Notes: generated from the letters alone by a model not told the origin. Shown: positions 16,825 to 26,360, numbered from the stretch's first letter. The stretch: DNA of 64,000 nucleotides from Muriicola sp041358175 (GCF_041358175.1 NZ_JBGKBE010000002.1:62001-126000); one strand, 5' to 3'. Numbers and translations are program-made.

Positions 16825-18045
16825 ATGCAAAAGAAGATTCTGATATTTCTCTGTGTTCTTATCGTCTTAGGATGTAAAGAGAAAAAAGAGGTCGAATTAA
16901 GTGAAGGTATCTGGAGAGGGGAGATGGAGGTAATGGATCAACATCAACTTCCCTTTAACTTTTCCCTGAGCAGGGAGGAAGGAGGCTATTTAATGGAGGT
17001 TTACAATGCTGAGGAAGTTTTATTGATCGATGACATCCAACTAAAAGGAGATTCCATCAGGATAAATATATCCGTATTCGACGGATTTTTTACGGCAACC
17101 TATACGGCTGATGAGATGGTCGGTGAATTTGTCAAGGAAGACCTCGATCGCAGGGTACCATTCACAGCAGTCTACGGTGACAGCATGCGTTTTAAGGGTA
17201 AGCGGTCTCCATCAGCCAATATAGAAGGCATATGGGAGGCAGAATTCAGCAAAGAATCCGAGGATGCCTATATGGCCAAAGGTATTTTCAGTCAGGAGAA
17301 TGGCGAAGTCAAGGGTACCTTCAGAACTACTACCGGCGATTACAGATATCTGGAAGGTACTATTCAGGGAGATTCTCTCAAATTGTCCACTTTTGACGGG
17401 GCACATGTATTTCTCTTCCTCGCAAAAGTCACAGACAGTTCAATGAATGGCGTGTTTTATTCCGGCAACCATTTTCAGGAACCTTTTGAAGCCTTCCGAA
17501 ACGAATCCTTTGAATTGCCGGATGAGGATACGCTTACCTATTTAAAGGAAGGGTATGAAAAAGTCACTTTTTCTTTTCCCGATATGGAAGGTAACTTTAT
17601 TTCTTCTGAAGATCCTGAGTTTCAGGGGAAAGTGGTCATACTTCAGATCATGGGCACCTGGTGCCCGAATTGCCTCGATGAAACCAAGTTTCTAATTGAA
17701 TATTTGGAAAATAACCCTTCCGAAAACCTTGAGGTAATTGCCCTCGCCTTTGAATATGCAAAAACGGAGGAAAGGGCCTTCCGGGGCATTGAGCGATTAA
17801 AAGAACGCCTTAATATTCCCTACCCTGTTGTGCTGGCGCAATACGGTAGTTCAGACAAATCAACGGCAAATGAAAAATTACCTATGTTAAATCATGTGCT
17901 GTCATACCCAACCACTGTTTTTATAGATAAAAAAGGAAAGGTAAGAAAGATACATACTGGGTTTAACGGACCGGCAACAGGAGAGAAGTATGTCGCTTTT
18001 AAGAAAGAGTTTGACGAATTCGTACGGCAGTTACAGGCCGAATAA
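16825..18045 (+). CDS. TlpA-like thiol-disulfide oxidoreductase lipoprotein
   Basis: A 406-residue lipoprotein (signal ending IVLGC). The N-terminal half (about 25-235) is a beta-rich DUF-like region made of two similar lipocalin-like stretches. The C-terminal half (about 245-400) is a TlpA/AhpC-TSA thioredoxin fold with the intact active site GTWCPNC (Cys280, Cys283) and the cis-Pro loop YPTTVFID. It reduces or exchanges disulfides of periplasmic proteins. Unlike the related gene at 9567-10949, the CxxC is kept. Divergent from pheT. Confidence 0.92.
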   Translation: MQKKILIFLCVLIVLGCKEKKEVELSEGIWRGEMEVMDQHQLPFNFSLSREEGGYLMEVYNAEEVLLIDDIQLKGDSIRINISVFDGFFTATYTADEMVGEFVKEDLDRRVPFTAVYGDSMRFKGKRSPSANIEGIWEAEFSKESEDAYMAKGIFSQENGEVKGTFRTTTGDYRYLEGTIQGDSLKLSTFDGAHVFLFLAKVTDSSMNGVFYSGNHFQEPFEAFRNESFELPDEDTLTYLKEGYEKVTFSFPDMEGNFISSEDPEFQGKVVILQIMGTWCPNCLDETKFLIEYLENNPSENLEVIALAFEYAKTEERAFRGIERLKERLNIPYPVVLAQYGSSDKSTANEKLPMLNHVLSYPTTVFIDKKGKVRKIHTGFNGPATGEKYVAFKKEFDEFVRQLQAE

Positions 18046-18075
18046 AAAAAGGGCCCTTCGGTTAGGAAGGACCCC
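18044..18075 (-). terminator. Terminator of the leuA-leuB operon
   Basis: An imperfect GC-rich hairpin (GGGCCCTTC / GAAGGACCC, 18051-18073) is followed on the minus strand by a T-run (A-run 18044-18050). It lies about 23 bases after the leuB stop and overlaps the stop of the convergent TlpA-like gene. Confidence 0.8.
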
Positions 18076-18097
18076 TGATGGCTGTAAAAAAAAGTAA

Positions 18098-19216
18098 TTA
18101 AATAATGGTTGATTTTCCCAACCAGATATTTTCTTTATTCAGGATAAGATAATCTTCGGAATCTCTGATATTTTCCGAAATAAAATCTCCTATGTGATTT
18201 GTTCCATATTTACTCGAGGTATTAAGGTCTGGGGAGACGATTCCTTTCTTAATTGATGTAAGAACTGCTATAACTATAGCTCTTGATTCTTCATCCAGTT
18301 TAAAATGGTCAAGTAACATCGCGGCCGACAGGATTGAGGCCACGGGATTGGCAATATCTTTCCCTGTAGCCTGTGGATACGATCCGTGTACGGGCTCAAA
18401 AAGGGCTGTGCCCTCCCCGATGGAGGCAGAAGGCAATAGGCCAATGGAGCCTCCCACAGCGCTTCCCTCATCAGAAAGTATGTCGCCAAACATATTTTCC
18501 GTTAAGATTACATCAAATTGCGACGGTTTTAAGACCAGTTGCATCGCTGCATTGTCTATAAACATACAATCGAGTTTCACCTCAGGATAGCTCTCCCCGA
18601 TTTTTGTAACCACTCGCCTCCAAAGTCGACTAGACTCCAAAACGTTTGCCTTGTCAATGAGCGTTATTTTTTTTCTTCTGCTTTTGGCAGCCTTAAATGC
18701 CAGGTGGGCAATACGGCTCACTTCGCTTTCCGTATAAGTACAACTGTCTGTAGCGACGGTGCCATCTTCACTAAGCGATTTATCCCCGAAGTAGATTCCA
18801 CTGGTAAGTTCCCGGTAAATCACAAAATCTGTTCCGGTTATCACTTTTTTCTTCAGGGGAGATTTGTCCGTGAGGGTTGGAAAAACCTTAATAGGCCTGA
18901 TATTGCAAAATAGGCCCAGTTCTTTTCGTAGCCTCAGTAGTCCCTGTTCGGGTCTGACTTTCGCGTCGGGGTCATTGTCATATTTGGGATCACCGATAGC
19001 CCCGAAGAGTACGGCATCTGATTTTTTACAGAGGGCAAGTGTTTTCTCAGGCAGTGGATCACCTGATTTGTCCATCGCGGCTGCACCAACAAGCGCTTCC
19101 GTATACTCAAATTCATGACCGAAGGTCTCCTCAACGGCCTGCAGGCATTTTAGGGCCTGGGCAGTTACCTCGGGGCCGATGCCGTCCCCCGGAAGCAGGG
19201 CGATTTTAAGTTTCAT
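18098..19216 (-). CDS. leuB: 3-isopropylmalate dehydrogenase
   Basis: A 372-residue enzyme of the isocitrate/isopropylmalate dehydrogenase family. Motifs: LPGDGIGPEVT at the start, the substrate-binding RPEQGLLRLRKELGLFCNIRP and the metal site in LTENMFGDILSDE. The NAD-type end GLLPSAS ... LFEPVHGS ... DIANP is also present. It oxidises and decarboxylates 3-isopropylmalate in leucine synthesis. It starts 2 bases after the leuA stop, so the two genes are one operon closed by the terminator at 18044-18075. Confidence 0.97.
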   Translation of the reverse strand: MKLKIALLPGDGIGPEVTAQALKCLQAVEETFGHEFEYTEALVGAAAMDKSGDPLPEKTLALCKKSDAVLFGAIGDPKYDNDPDAKVRPEQGLLRLRKELGLFCNIRPIKVFPTLTDKSPLKKKVITGTDFVIYRELTSGIYFGDKSLSEDGTVATDSCTYTESEVSRIAHLAFKAAKSRRKKITLIDKANVLESSRLWRRVVTKIGESYPEVKLDCMFIDNAAMQLVLKPSQFDVILTENMFGDILSDEGSAVGGSIGLLPSASIGEGTALFEPVHGSYPQATGKDIANPVASILSAAMLLDHFKLDEESRAIVIAVLTSIKKGIVSPDLNTSSKYGTNHIGDFISENIRDSEDYLILNKENIWLGKSTII

Positions 19217-19218
19217 AC

Positions 19219-20391
19219 TCAGGCGATACTTTCAATGTTGATATTGGCCTTTTCGATGATCTGGTGGATATCTTCATCGAGAATTTCCTTTTTCCTGTCC
19301 GCAAATCTGAGGAAGTATTCGTAAATGACATCGAGTTGGACTTTGGTAAGTTCATATCCTATATTCTTAGCCCTGTAGGCAAGTGCTGCTCTACCACTTC
19401 TGGCAGTTAAAACAATAGACGAATGATCTACACCTACATCCGTAGGATCCATGATTTCATATGTTTCCCTCTTTTTGATTACCCCATCCTGGTGAATACC
19501 AGAGCTATGAGCAAAGGCATTTGAACCTACAATGGCTTTGTTAGGTTGAACAGGCATACCCATTTTTTCGGAGACCATAAGGCTAGTGTCATAAAGGAGC
19601 TTGCTGTTTATACCCGTATCCAGATTGAGATAGGGATGTTGTCTCAGAATCATGACCACCTCTTCAAGGGAAGTGTTTCCGGCTCGTTCCCCAATTCCAT
19701 TGATAGTACACTCAATCTGTCGGGCTCCGTTGATCACACCGGAAATAGAATTGGCCGTAGCCAGACCCAGGTCATTGTGACAATGACAGGAAAGTATAGC
19801 CTTTTCAATCCCTTCGACATTTTCGCGGAGATATTTCATTTTGGCGCCGTATTCCTCAGGAAGACAGTACCCGGTTGTATCCGGGATATTTAGCACTGTT
19901 GCTCCGGCTTTGATCACTTCTTCGCAAACCCTGGCCAGAAATTCATTGTCGGTCCTTCCCGCATCCTCGGCATAAAACTCAACATCTTCAACAAAACTCT
20001 TAGCGTATTTTACTGCATCAACAGCCCTTTCAAGTATTTTTTCCCTGGTGGAGTTGAATTTGTATTTGATATGCGAATCTGAAGTGCCAATTCCCGTATG
20101 GATTCTGGGTTTTTTGGCATGTTTTAAAGCTTCAGCAGCTACTTCTATATCTTTCTTTACGGAACGGGTTAGTCCGCATACCGTTGCATTCCTGACAAGT
20201 TTGGCAATCTCATTGACCGAATTGAAGTCGCCCGGACTGGAAATGGGGAAGCCGGCTTCAATCACATCCACCCCCAGAGTGTCGAGCCTTTCGGCGATGA
20301 CCAGTTTTTGTTTTGTATCCAGTTTACAACCGGGAACCTGCTCTCCATCACGAAGTGTAGTGTCAAAAATGTATACTTTATCTTTGCTCAT
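19219..20391 (-). CDS. leuA: 2-isopropylmalate synthase, short form
   Basis: A 390-residue HMGL-like TIM-barrel enzyme: FDTTLRDGEQVPG, GFPISSPGDF, the metal ligands in HCHNDLGLATANS and NGIGERAGN. It condenses acetyl-CoA with 2-oxoisovalerate, the first step of leucine synthesis. The protein ends shortly after the linker subdomain and lacks the C-terminal LeuA dimer/regulatory domain of the 500-residue enzymes, so leucine feedback by that domain is not expected. Homocitrate or citramalate synthase are related alternatives, but pairing with leuB favours LeuA. leuC and leuD are not nearby. Confidence 0.92.
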   Translation of the reverse strand: MSKDKVYIFDTTLRDGEQVPGCKLDTKQKLVIAERLDTLGVDVIEAGFPISSPGDFNSVNEIAKLVRNATVCGLTRSVKKDIEVAAEALKHAKKPRIHTGIGTSDSHIKYKFNSTREKILERAVDAVKYAKSFVEDVEFYAEDAGRTDNEFLARVCEEVIKAGATVLNIPDTTGYCLPEEYGAKMKYLRENVEGIEKAILSCHCHNDLGLATANSISGVINGARQIECTINGIGERAGNTSLEEVVMILRQHPYLNLDTGINSKLLYDTSLMVSEKMGMPVQPNKAIVGSNAFAHSSGIHQDGVIKKRETYEIMDPTDVGVDHSSIVLTARSGRAALAYRAKNIGYELTKVQLDVIYEYFLRFADRKKEILDEDIHQIIEKANINIESIA

Positions 20392-20429
20392 TATAATTAC
20401 TTAATTTTACTCACCATAACGAATGTATT

Positions 20430-20459
20430 ACAACCGATTCAGACCAATTGCGTGGTTGT
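20430..20459. repeat. Short inverted repeat in the leuA upstream region
   Basis: ACAACC (20430-20435) and GGTTGT (20454-20459), 18 bases apart, lie in the 146-base gap between divergent leuA and the gene at 20538. A weak candidate for an operator. I see no T-box or leader peptide here. Confidence 0.25.
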
Positions 20460-20537
20460 GAGGCATTTACAACGTTAATATACTTTTTAAAGTATTTAAC
20501 AAATTGATAATCAAGTAGATAAGCATATCATTTTACG

Positions 20538-22082
20538 ATGACAAATGTCAATAAGGACGCCTTATTTGTTCTAGTTAAATCACTTTCCAAATCAGAGAAG
20601 CGGCAATTTAAATTGTATGTGGGGCGACTCGGGGTCAATACGGATGCCAAATTCCTGGCCTTGTTCAATTTGATGGATAAGATGAAAAACTATGATGAAA
20701 GTGTGATCCTGGAAAATGGTATCGTTAAAAAAGCACAGTTATCCAATCTCAAGGCACACCTTTACAGACAAATACTTGTAAGTCTTCGACTTAACCCGGT
20801 TAACCAGAATATAAGAGTACAAATCAGGGAGCAGCTCGATTTTGCAACCATCTTGTATCAGAAGGGCCTTTACAAGCAAAGCCTTAAGATATTAGACAAG
20901 GTTAAATCGACTGCCATCGATAATGAAGAAAAGAATATTGCCTATGAAATTGTAGAACTGGAGAAGATTATTGAGACCCAATACATTACCAGGAGTATCC
21001 CAGACAGGGCCGATGAGCTGGCTATTCAGGCAAAAATGCTTTCTGAGCAGAATGTGATGACCAGCAAGTTGTCTAATCTTTCCCTGCAACTTTATGGGAT
21101 GATGCTGAAGGTAGGTTATGTAAGAAATGAAGAAGATCTCAGGAGGGTAAAGGAGTACTTCGATGCGCACCTGCCCGAATACAATCTCAACGACCTGGGA
21201 TTTCGTGAGAAACTTTGGTTGTACAAGGCACATCTTTGGTACAGTTTCCTGATTCAGGATTTTTTATCCTGTTATAAGTACGCCAGTAAATGGGTAGACC
21301 TCTTTTATGACCACAAGGAAATGATTGCCTTAAACCCCGTATTTTTTCTCAAAGGGAATCACTATTTGTTAGAATCGCTTTTTTATGTGAAATATGCCTC
21401 CCAATTTGAGCAAGTTCTGGCAAATTTGGAAAAAACGGTAGCCCAGAAGGACTTTCCGGCAAATGATAATATTACTTCCCTGAGCTTTCTGTATATCAAT
21501 GCCAATAAACTAAACCTTCATTTTTTAAAAGGAACCTTTGAGAAAGGGCTTTACCTGGTAAGGATCATTGAGTACGGAATCAATAAGCATAAGGATCGGA
21601 TTGACGAACACCATATTATGGTTTTTTATTACAAAATCGCCTGCCTGTATTTCGGGGTGGGGGATAACAAAAACTGTATCGTCTACTTAAAGAAAATAAT
21701 CAATAACAAGAACCTGAAGATGAGGGAAGACCTCATGTGTTTTGCGCGTATGCTGAGTCTGGTTGCGCATTATGAAGCAGGAATGGATTACCATCTCGAG
21801 ATACAGTTAAAAAGCACCTATAAGTTTCTTCTGAAAATGAACGACTTGCACGAAGTACAAAAAGAGATCATCAAATTTTTACGTAGTCTGGGATCGATCT
21901 ACCCCAACGAACTCAGGGCCGAGTTTCAGAAGTTATACGACCGACTTAAACCCCTTGAAAATCACCCTTACGAAAAACGGGCCTTTCTTTATCTGGATAT
22001 CCTCTCCTGGCTCGAGAGTCATTTGCAGAATAAGCCGGTGGCCGAGGTCATCCGTGAAAAGGCTCTTAAAGCACTTCGATAA
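20538..22082 (+). CDS. Conserved helical repeat protein of unknown function
   Basis: A 514-residue soluble protein, without signal peptide or membrane segment. It is helical throughout. The N-terminus (KDALFVLVKSLSKSEKRQFKLY) looks like a small helical domain, and the rest like TPR-type repeats (for example LYQKGLYKQSLKILDKV near 112-130). I have the impression that it is a common Bacteroidota protein with no assigned role, but cannot name a family. Divergent from leuA; the downstream gene is on the opposite strand, so it is a single-gene transcript. Confidence 0.85.
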   Translation: MTNVNKDALFVLVKSLSKSEKRQFKLYVGRLGVNTDAKFLALFNLMDKMKNYDESVILENGIVKKAQLSNLKAHLYRQILVSLRLNPVNQNIRVQIREQLDFATILYQKGLYKQSLKILDKVKSTAIDNEEKNIAYEIVELEKIIETQYITRSIPDRADELAIQAKMLSEQNVMTSKLSNLSLQLYGMMLKVGYVRNEEDLRRVKEYFDAHLPEYNLNDLGFREKLWLYKAHLWYSFLIQDFLSCYKYASKWVDLFYDHKEMIALNPVFFLKGNHYLLESLFYVKYASQFEQVLANLEKTVAQKDFPANDNITSLSFLYINANKLNLHFLKGTFEKGLYLVRIIEYGINKHKDRIDEHHIMVFYYKIACLYFGVGDNKNCIVYLKKIINNKNLKMREDLMCFARMLSLVAHYEAGMDYHLEIQLKSTYKFLLKMNDLHEVQKEIIKFLRSLGSIYPNELRAEFQKLYDRLKPLENHPYEKRAFLYLDILSWLESHLQNKPVAEVIREKALKALR

Positions 22083-22093
22083 AAATAATTCTT

Positions 22094-22795
22094 TTAAAGG
22101 CAGGCATTCCAAAGCGGGTCAGCAGGAGGTGCTGCTATCAAGTTCAACGGTTCTTTTTTTACAGGATGATTAAAACTCAGTTTTCGGGCATGAAGGTGTA
22201 TGCCACCATCGGGATTGCTGCGGTCAAACCCGTACTTCAGATCTCCCTTTATAGGACATCCAATAGCCGCAAGTTGTGCCCTAATCTGGTGGTGCCGACC
22301 GGTTTTCAGATTTATTTCGAGTAAGGTATACCTGTCTAATTCTTTTAAGACAGAATAATCGAGTTCAGCCCTTTTACTATCCGGGATTTCAGAAGGGTAA
22401 GCATAGGATTTATTTTGTTTATGGTTCCTCTTTAACCAGTTTACGAGAGTGTCTATCTTGTTCTTTGGTTGGTTTTTAACTATGGCCCAATATATCTTCT
22501 CGGTTTCCTTTTCTGCAAAAAGCCTGTTCATTCTCGAAAGGGCTTTGGAGGTCCTTGCGAACACCACAACCCCGCTTGTAGGCCTGTCTAGCCTGTGGAT
22601 CACTCCCAGAAAGACGTCTCCCGGCTTATTGTATTCTTTTTTGATATAATCTTTTACGTGTTCACTGAGAGGAAGATCTCCGGTTTTGTCTCCCTGTACA
22701 ATATCTCCAACCCGCTTATTCACTGCAATGAGGTGATTGTCCTCGTAGATAACCTGGAGGTTGGCAGCATTGGAGGTGATTTTATCTGCAGACAA
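22094..22795 (-). CDS. RluA-family RNA pseudouridine synthase
   Basis: About 233 residues, with no S4 domain. The active site HRLDRPTSG carries the catalytic Asp70; NKRVGDIVQGD and the C-terminal KTGRHHQIRAQLA are typical of the RluA family. It isomerises uridine to pseudouridine in rRNA or tRNA; the target cannot be fixed. No in-frame ATG is near the N-terminus, so TTG at 22793-22795 is the likely start. It follows panB by 56 bases on the same strand, probably the same transcript. Confidence 0.92.
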   Translation of the reverse strand: MSADKITSNAANLQVIYEDNHLIAVNKRVGDIVQGDKTGDLPLSEHVKDYIKKEYNKPGDVFLGVIHRLDRPTSGVVVFARTSKALSRMNRLFAEKETEKIYWAIVKNQPKNKIDTLVNWLKRNHKQNKSYAYPSEIPDSKRAELDYSVLKELDRYTLLEINLKTGRHHQIRAQLAAIGCPIKGDLKYGFDRSNPDGGIHLHARKLSFNHPVKKEPLNLIAAPPADPLWNACL

Positions 22796-22851
22796 ATTGG
22801 ATAGACTTTTGGAGGTTTCTGGTAGTAAAACGGCTGCTTTCGAAAGGGAAT

Positions 22852-23670
22852 TTAATATTGCTCTTCCTCACTGGGAAAATCGAGGGTTTTAACATCTTTC
22901 ACATAATTGGAAATGGCCTCGCTCATTTCATCGTAAAGATTCATATACCTCCTTAAAAATCTGGGATTGAATTCGTGTGTCATCCCTAACAGATCATGAA
23001 TGACCAGCACCTGTCCGTCTGCGTGTCTCCCCCCGCCAATCCCTATTGTGGGAATGGAAATACTCTCAGATACTTTCTTAGTAAGGGCTGCCGGGATCTT
23101 TTCAAGGACAATGGAAAAACATCCCATTTTTTCTAGGAGTTTAGCATCTTCCATTAACTTGGCGGCCTCATCTTTTTCTTTAGCCCGAACGGTATAGGTT
23201 CCAAATTTATAAATCGACTGTGGTGTTAAACCGAGATGGCCCATCACGGGAATCCCGGCGTTGAGGATTCGTTTTACTGATTCCTTGATTTCAATACCCC
23301 CCTCTAATTTAACTGCATGTGCCCCGCTTTCCTTCATGATTCTAATGGCCGATCTCAGGGCCTCCTTAGGATCACTCTGATAACTTCCGAAGGGCAGGTC
23401 TACTACAACCAGAGCTCGGTGAACCGCCCGGATTACTGAGGAAGCATGGTAGATCATCTGGTCTAAAGTTATAGGGAGGGTCGTCTCGTGCCCTGCCATC
23501 ACATTGCTGGCCGAATCCCCAACGAGAATGACATCTACCTTGGCAGCATCGACAATTTTGGCCATGGAATAATCATAAGCGGTAAGCATGGAAATTTTCT
23601 CCCCCTGCTTTTTCATATCCACCAGGGACTTTACAGTAACTCTTTTATACTCTTTCTTAGCGACTGACAT
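22852..23670 (-). CDS. panB: 3-methyl-2-oxobutanoate hydroxymethyltransferase
   Basis: A 272-residue ketopantoate hydroxymethyltransferase, the usual length. Motifs: ISMLTAYDYSMAKIVD near the start, the metal/substrate site VGDSASNVMAG, VVVDLPFGSY, AVKLEGG, GHLGLTPQS and IGIGGG. It adds a hydroxymethyl group from methylene-THF to 2-oxoisovalerate, the first step to pantothenate and CoA. panC and panD are not in the window. It leads the minus-strand pair with the pseudouridine synthase. Confidence 0.97.
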   Translation of the reverse strand: MSVAKKEYKRVTVKSLVDMKKQGEKISMLTAYDYSMAKIVDAAKVDVILVGDSASNVMAGHETTLPITLDQMIYHASSVIRAVHRALVVVDLPFGSYQSDPKEALRSAIRIMKESGAHAVKLEGGIEIKESVKRILNAGIPVMGHLGLTPQSIYKFGTYTVRAKEKDEAAKLMEDAKLLEKMGCFSIVLEKIPAALTKKVSESISIPTIGIGGGRHADGQVLVIHDLLGMTHEFNPRFLRRYMNLYDEMSEAISNYVKDVKTLDFPSEEEQY

Positions 23671-23786
23671 AGTAGTTCGTTTGGGCGTTAAATGTAAGGA
23701 GAAATGAGCAATTAGTAATCAGCCCGTCAATGGGTTTCCTATTATTGTGTACATTAGTTGAAAATGATCCGAAACACAGAATCTAA

Positions 23787-24245
23787 ATGAAAGTGTATAC
23801 AGCTCTATTGGTCCTTTTTACCGCAACTTGTGGATTGGCACAGGATAATCCCGAAAAAAATGTTGAAACAGCCATTAAAGATTTTTTCCAGGCATTTCAC
23901 GACCAGGATGCTGCCAGGCTAAGGGAGAAGGCTTCATCCGACATCAGAATGCAAACCATAGGGAAATCGTCTGAGGGACATGACAGTGTGGTGAACGTGC
24001 CTTATGAAAGATTTGTAAAATCTATCGTCAGTATCCCGGATTCAGTACAATTTCATGAACGTTTGTTATCCATTTCTGTAAAAGTAGACGGCAGCCTGGC
24101 ACAAGCCTGGACGCCTTATGAATTCTGGATCAATGGCAACTTAAGCCATTGTGGTGTCAATTCTTTTCAGCTTATCAAAGAAAAGGAGGGATGGAAAGTA
24201 CTTTACATTATCGATACCCGTAGAAAGGAAGGTTGCATCGAATAA
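23787..24245 (+). CDS. Secreted NTF2-like protein
   Basis: A 152-residue protein with a type I signal peptide cut near CGLAQD (about 19). The mature part has the cone-shaped NTF2/SnoaL pattern: an N-terminal helix (VETAIKDFFQAFHDQDAARL), and C-terminal strands with AQAWTPYEFWING, NSFQLIKEKEGWKVLYI. Such domains, also called putative lumazine-binding, are small ligand or enzyme scaffolds in the periplasm. Function unknown. It precedes dnaK on the same strand, but 188 bases with a separate control region lie between. Confidence 0.85.
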   Translation: MKVYTALLVLFTATCGLAQDNPEKNVETAIKDFFQAFHDQDAARLREKASSDIRMQTIGKSSEGHDSVVNVPYERFVKSIVSIPDSVQFHERLLSISVKVDGSLAQAWTPYEFWINGNLSHCGVNSFQLIKEKEGWKVLYIIDTRRKEGCIE

Positions 24246-24343
24246 GTATGTTGAGCCTTTAGAGCCTTAAAGATTTACTTTGGTTACAAGTCTTTAGTAT
24301 CTAATTTCCCTCCCGTATTTAGTTATTATTCTTTTGAAGTATG

Positions 24344-24383
24344 TGACAACCTGTCAGTTTCAAGGGGTTGGCACTATGTTTGA
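24344..24383 (+). promoter_or_regulatory. Candidate control region of dnaK
   Basis: An inverted repeat TGACA-acc-TGTCA (24344-24356) is followed by TTGGCAC (24368-24374) and TTTGA (24379-24383). The latter pair resembles the -24/-12 spacing of sigma-54 promoters (GG-N10-GA here instead of GC). The tandem TTTGACA-TTTGACA follows. No CIRCE element for HrcA and no TAnnTTTG core are visible. The start codon is 50 bases downstream of TTTGA. Binding factor unknown. Confidence 0.4.
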
Positions 24384-24433
24384 CATTTGACATAGCAAAT
24401 TGAATTGAAACTATTAATATTAAAAGAGATAAG

Positions 24434-26338
24434 ATGAGCAAAATTATTGGGATAGATTTGGGTACAACCAACTCCTGTGTTTCCGTAATGGAGGGAAATG
24501 AGCCAGTTGTGATTCCGAATGCCGAAGGGAAGCGGACCACACCATCTGTAATTGCCTTTGTAGAAGGAGGAGAGATCAAAGTGGGTGATCCTGCCAAAAG
24601 ACAGGCAGTGACCAATCCCCACAAAACCATTTACTCCATCAAGAGGTTTATGGGAAATAAATACTCCGAATCAAAAAAAGAAGCTGAAAGAGTTCCGTAT
24701 AAAGTATTAAAAGGAGATAACGATACCCCACGTGTGGATATCGATGGGCGTTTATACACTCCTCAGGAATTGTCTGCCATGATTCTTCAGAAAATGAAAA
24801 AGACTGCTGAGGACTATCTGGGGCAATCAGTAAGCAGGGCGGTGATTACTGTGCCTGCCTATTTTAACGATGCCCAGCGACAAGCTACCAAGGAAGCCGG
24901 AGAGATTGCAGGTTTAAAGGTAGAGAGGATTATCAACGAACCTACCGCTGCTTCACTGGCCTATGGTTTAGATAAGAAACATAAAGATCAGAAAATTGTG
25001 GTATTCGACTTTGGTGGAGGAACACATGATGTATCTATTCTCGAATTAGGGGATGGAGTATTCGAAGTGTTATCAACCGATGGAGACACCCATTTAGGGG
25101 GTGACGATGTGGATCAGAAAGTGATCGACTGGCTGGCGGATGAGTTTAATAAAGAAGAAGGAATAGATCTGAGGAAAGATCCTATGGCCCTTCAGAGACT
25201 GAGGGAAGCTGCGGAAAAGGCAAAGATCGAATTATCGAGTTCTACTCAGACTGAAATTAACCTGCCTTACGTCACTGCTACCGCTTCAGGACCTAAACAC
25301 CTGGTGCGTACGCTTGCAAGGGCAAAATTTGAGCAATTAATTGCTGATCTGGTTAAAAGGACTATTGAGCCCTGTGAAACCGCATTGAAATCTGCCGGTT
25401 TGTCAAAAAGCGATATCGATGAGATTATTCTGGTAGGTGGATCTACAAGGATTCCAGCTGTACAGGAAGCCGTAGAGAAATTCTTTGGCAAGAAACCTTC
25501 AAAAGGAGTGAATCCCGATGAGGTGGTAGCAGTAGGTGCTGCTATTCAGGGGGGAGTATTGACCGGTGATGTGAAGGACGTTCTTCTCCTCGATGTAACT
25601 CCACTATCCCTTGGAATTGAGACCATGGGAGGGGTGATGACAAAACTAATTGAAGCTAATACCACTATTCCTACAAAGAAGTCGCAGGTATTTTCAACAG
25701 CGGCGGATAATCAGCCTTCGGTTGAAATCCACGTACTTCAGGGAGAAAGGCCTATGGCTGCGGATAACAAAACTATCGGAAGGTTCCATTTGGATGGAAT
25801 TCCTCCTGCACCCAGAGGTACACCTCAGATTGAAGTTACCTTTGATATAGATGCGAATGGTATTATCAAGGTGTCTGCCACAGATAAGGCCACGAACAAG
25901 ACTCAGGATATCCGCATTGAAGCATCTTCAGGTCTTACTGAAGAGGAAATCGAAAAGATGAAATCTGAAGCTGAAGCCAATGCTGAAGCTGACAAAAAAG
26001 CGAAAGAAACAGCTGAAAAGCTGAACGAAGCGGATGCGATGATCTTCCAGACGGAAAAACAATTGGGTGAATTCGGGGATAAATTGTCTGATGACAAGAA
26101 AAAACCGATAGAAGCTGCTCTTGAAGAGCTTAAAAAAGCCTATGAAACCAAGGACGTTGCCCAGGTAACTCCTGCGCTTGAGAAGATCAATGAAGCCTGG
26201 AAAGTAGCTTCAGAGGAAATGTACAAAGCACAGGCAGCACAGGAAGGCGCGCCTTCAGCTGATGGCGAACCTGCAGCAGCAGACAATGCCAAGGAAGGGG
26301 ATAACGTGGAAGACGTTGATTTTGAGGAAGTAAAATAG
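24434..26338 (+). CDS. dnaK: Molecular chaperone DnaK (Hsp70)
   Basis: A 634-residue Hsp70. The ATPase domain begins IGIDLGTTNSCVSV, with the phosphate-binding VFDFGGGTHDVS and the adenosine motif ILVGGSTRIPAVQ. The linker VLLLDVTPLSLGIET, the substrate-binding beta domain and the helical lid follow, ending in an acidic tail EDVDFEEVK. It binds unfolded hydrophobic segments in cycles of ATP hydrolysis with DnaJ and GrpE; neither partner is in the window. A terminator follows at once, so it is transcribed alone. Confidence 0.98.
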   Translation: MSKIIGIDLGTTNSCVSVMEGNEPVVIPNAEGKRTTPSVIAFVEGGEIKVGDPAKRQAVTNPHKTIYSIKRFMGNKYSESKKEAERVPYKVLKGDNDTPRVDIDGRLYTPQELSAMILQKMKKTAEDYLGQSVSRAVITVPAYFNDAQRQATKEAGEIAGLKVERIINEPTAASLAYGLDKKHKDQKIVVFDFGGGTHDVSILELGDGVFEVLSTDGDTHLGGDDVDQKVIDWLADEFNKEEGIDLRKDPMALQRLREAAEKAKIELSSSTQTEINLPYVTATASGPKHLVRTLARAKFEQLIADLVKRTIEPCETALKSAGLSKSDIDEIILVGGSTRIPAVQEAVEKFFGKKPSKGVNPDEVVAVGAAIQGGVLTGDVKDVLLLDVTPLSLGIETMGGVMTKLIEANTTIPTKKSQVFSTAADNQPSVEIHVLQGERPMAADNKTIGRFHLDGIPPAPRGTPQIEVTFDIDANGIIKVSATDKATNKTQDIRIEASSGLTEEEIEKMKSEAEANAEADKKAKETAEKLNEADAMIFQTEKQLGEFGDKLSDDKKKPIEAALEELKKAYETKDVAQVTPALEKINEAWKVASEEMYKAQAAQEGAPSADGEPAAADNAKEGDNVEDVDFEEVK

Positions 26339-26360
26339 AACACTGTTCTAAGTTGATAAA

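Noticed and set aside
20392..20537. T-box, riboswitch or leader-peptide attenuator in front of leuA
   Set aside because: Only a weak 6-base inverted repeat is present; no leucine-rich leader frame or terminator hairpin.
24246..24433. CIRCE element (HrcA operator) before dnaK
   Set aside because: I looked for the TTAGCACTC-N9-GAGTGCTAA pattern and did not find it.
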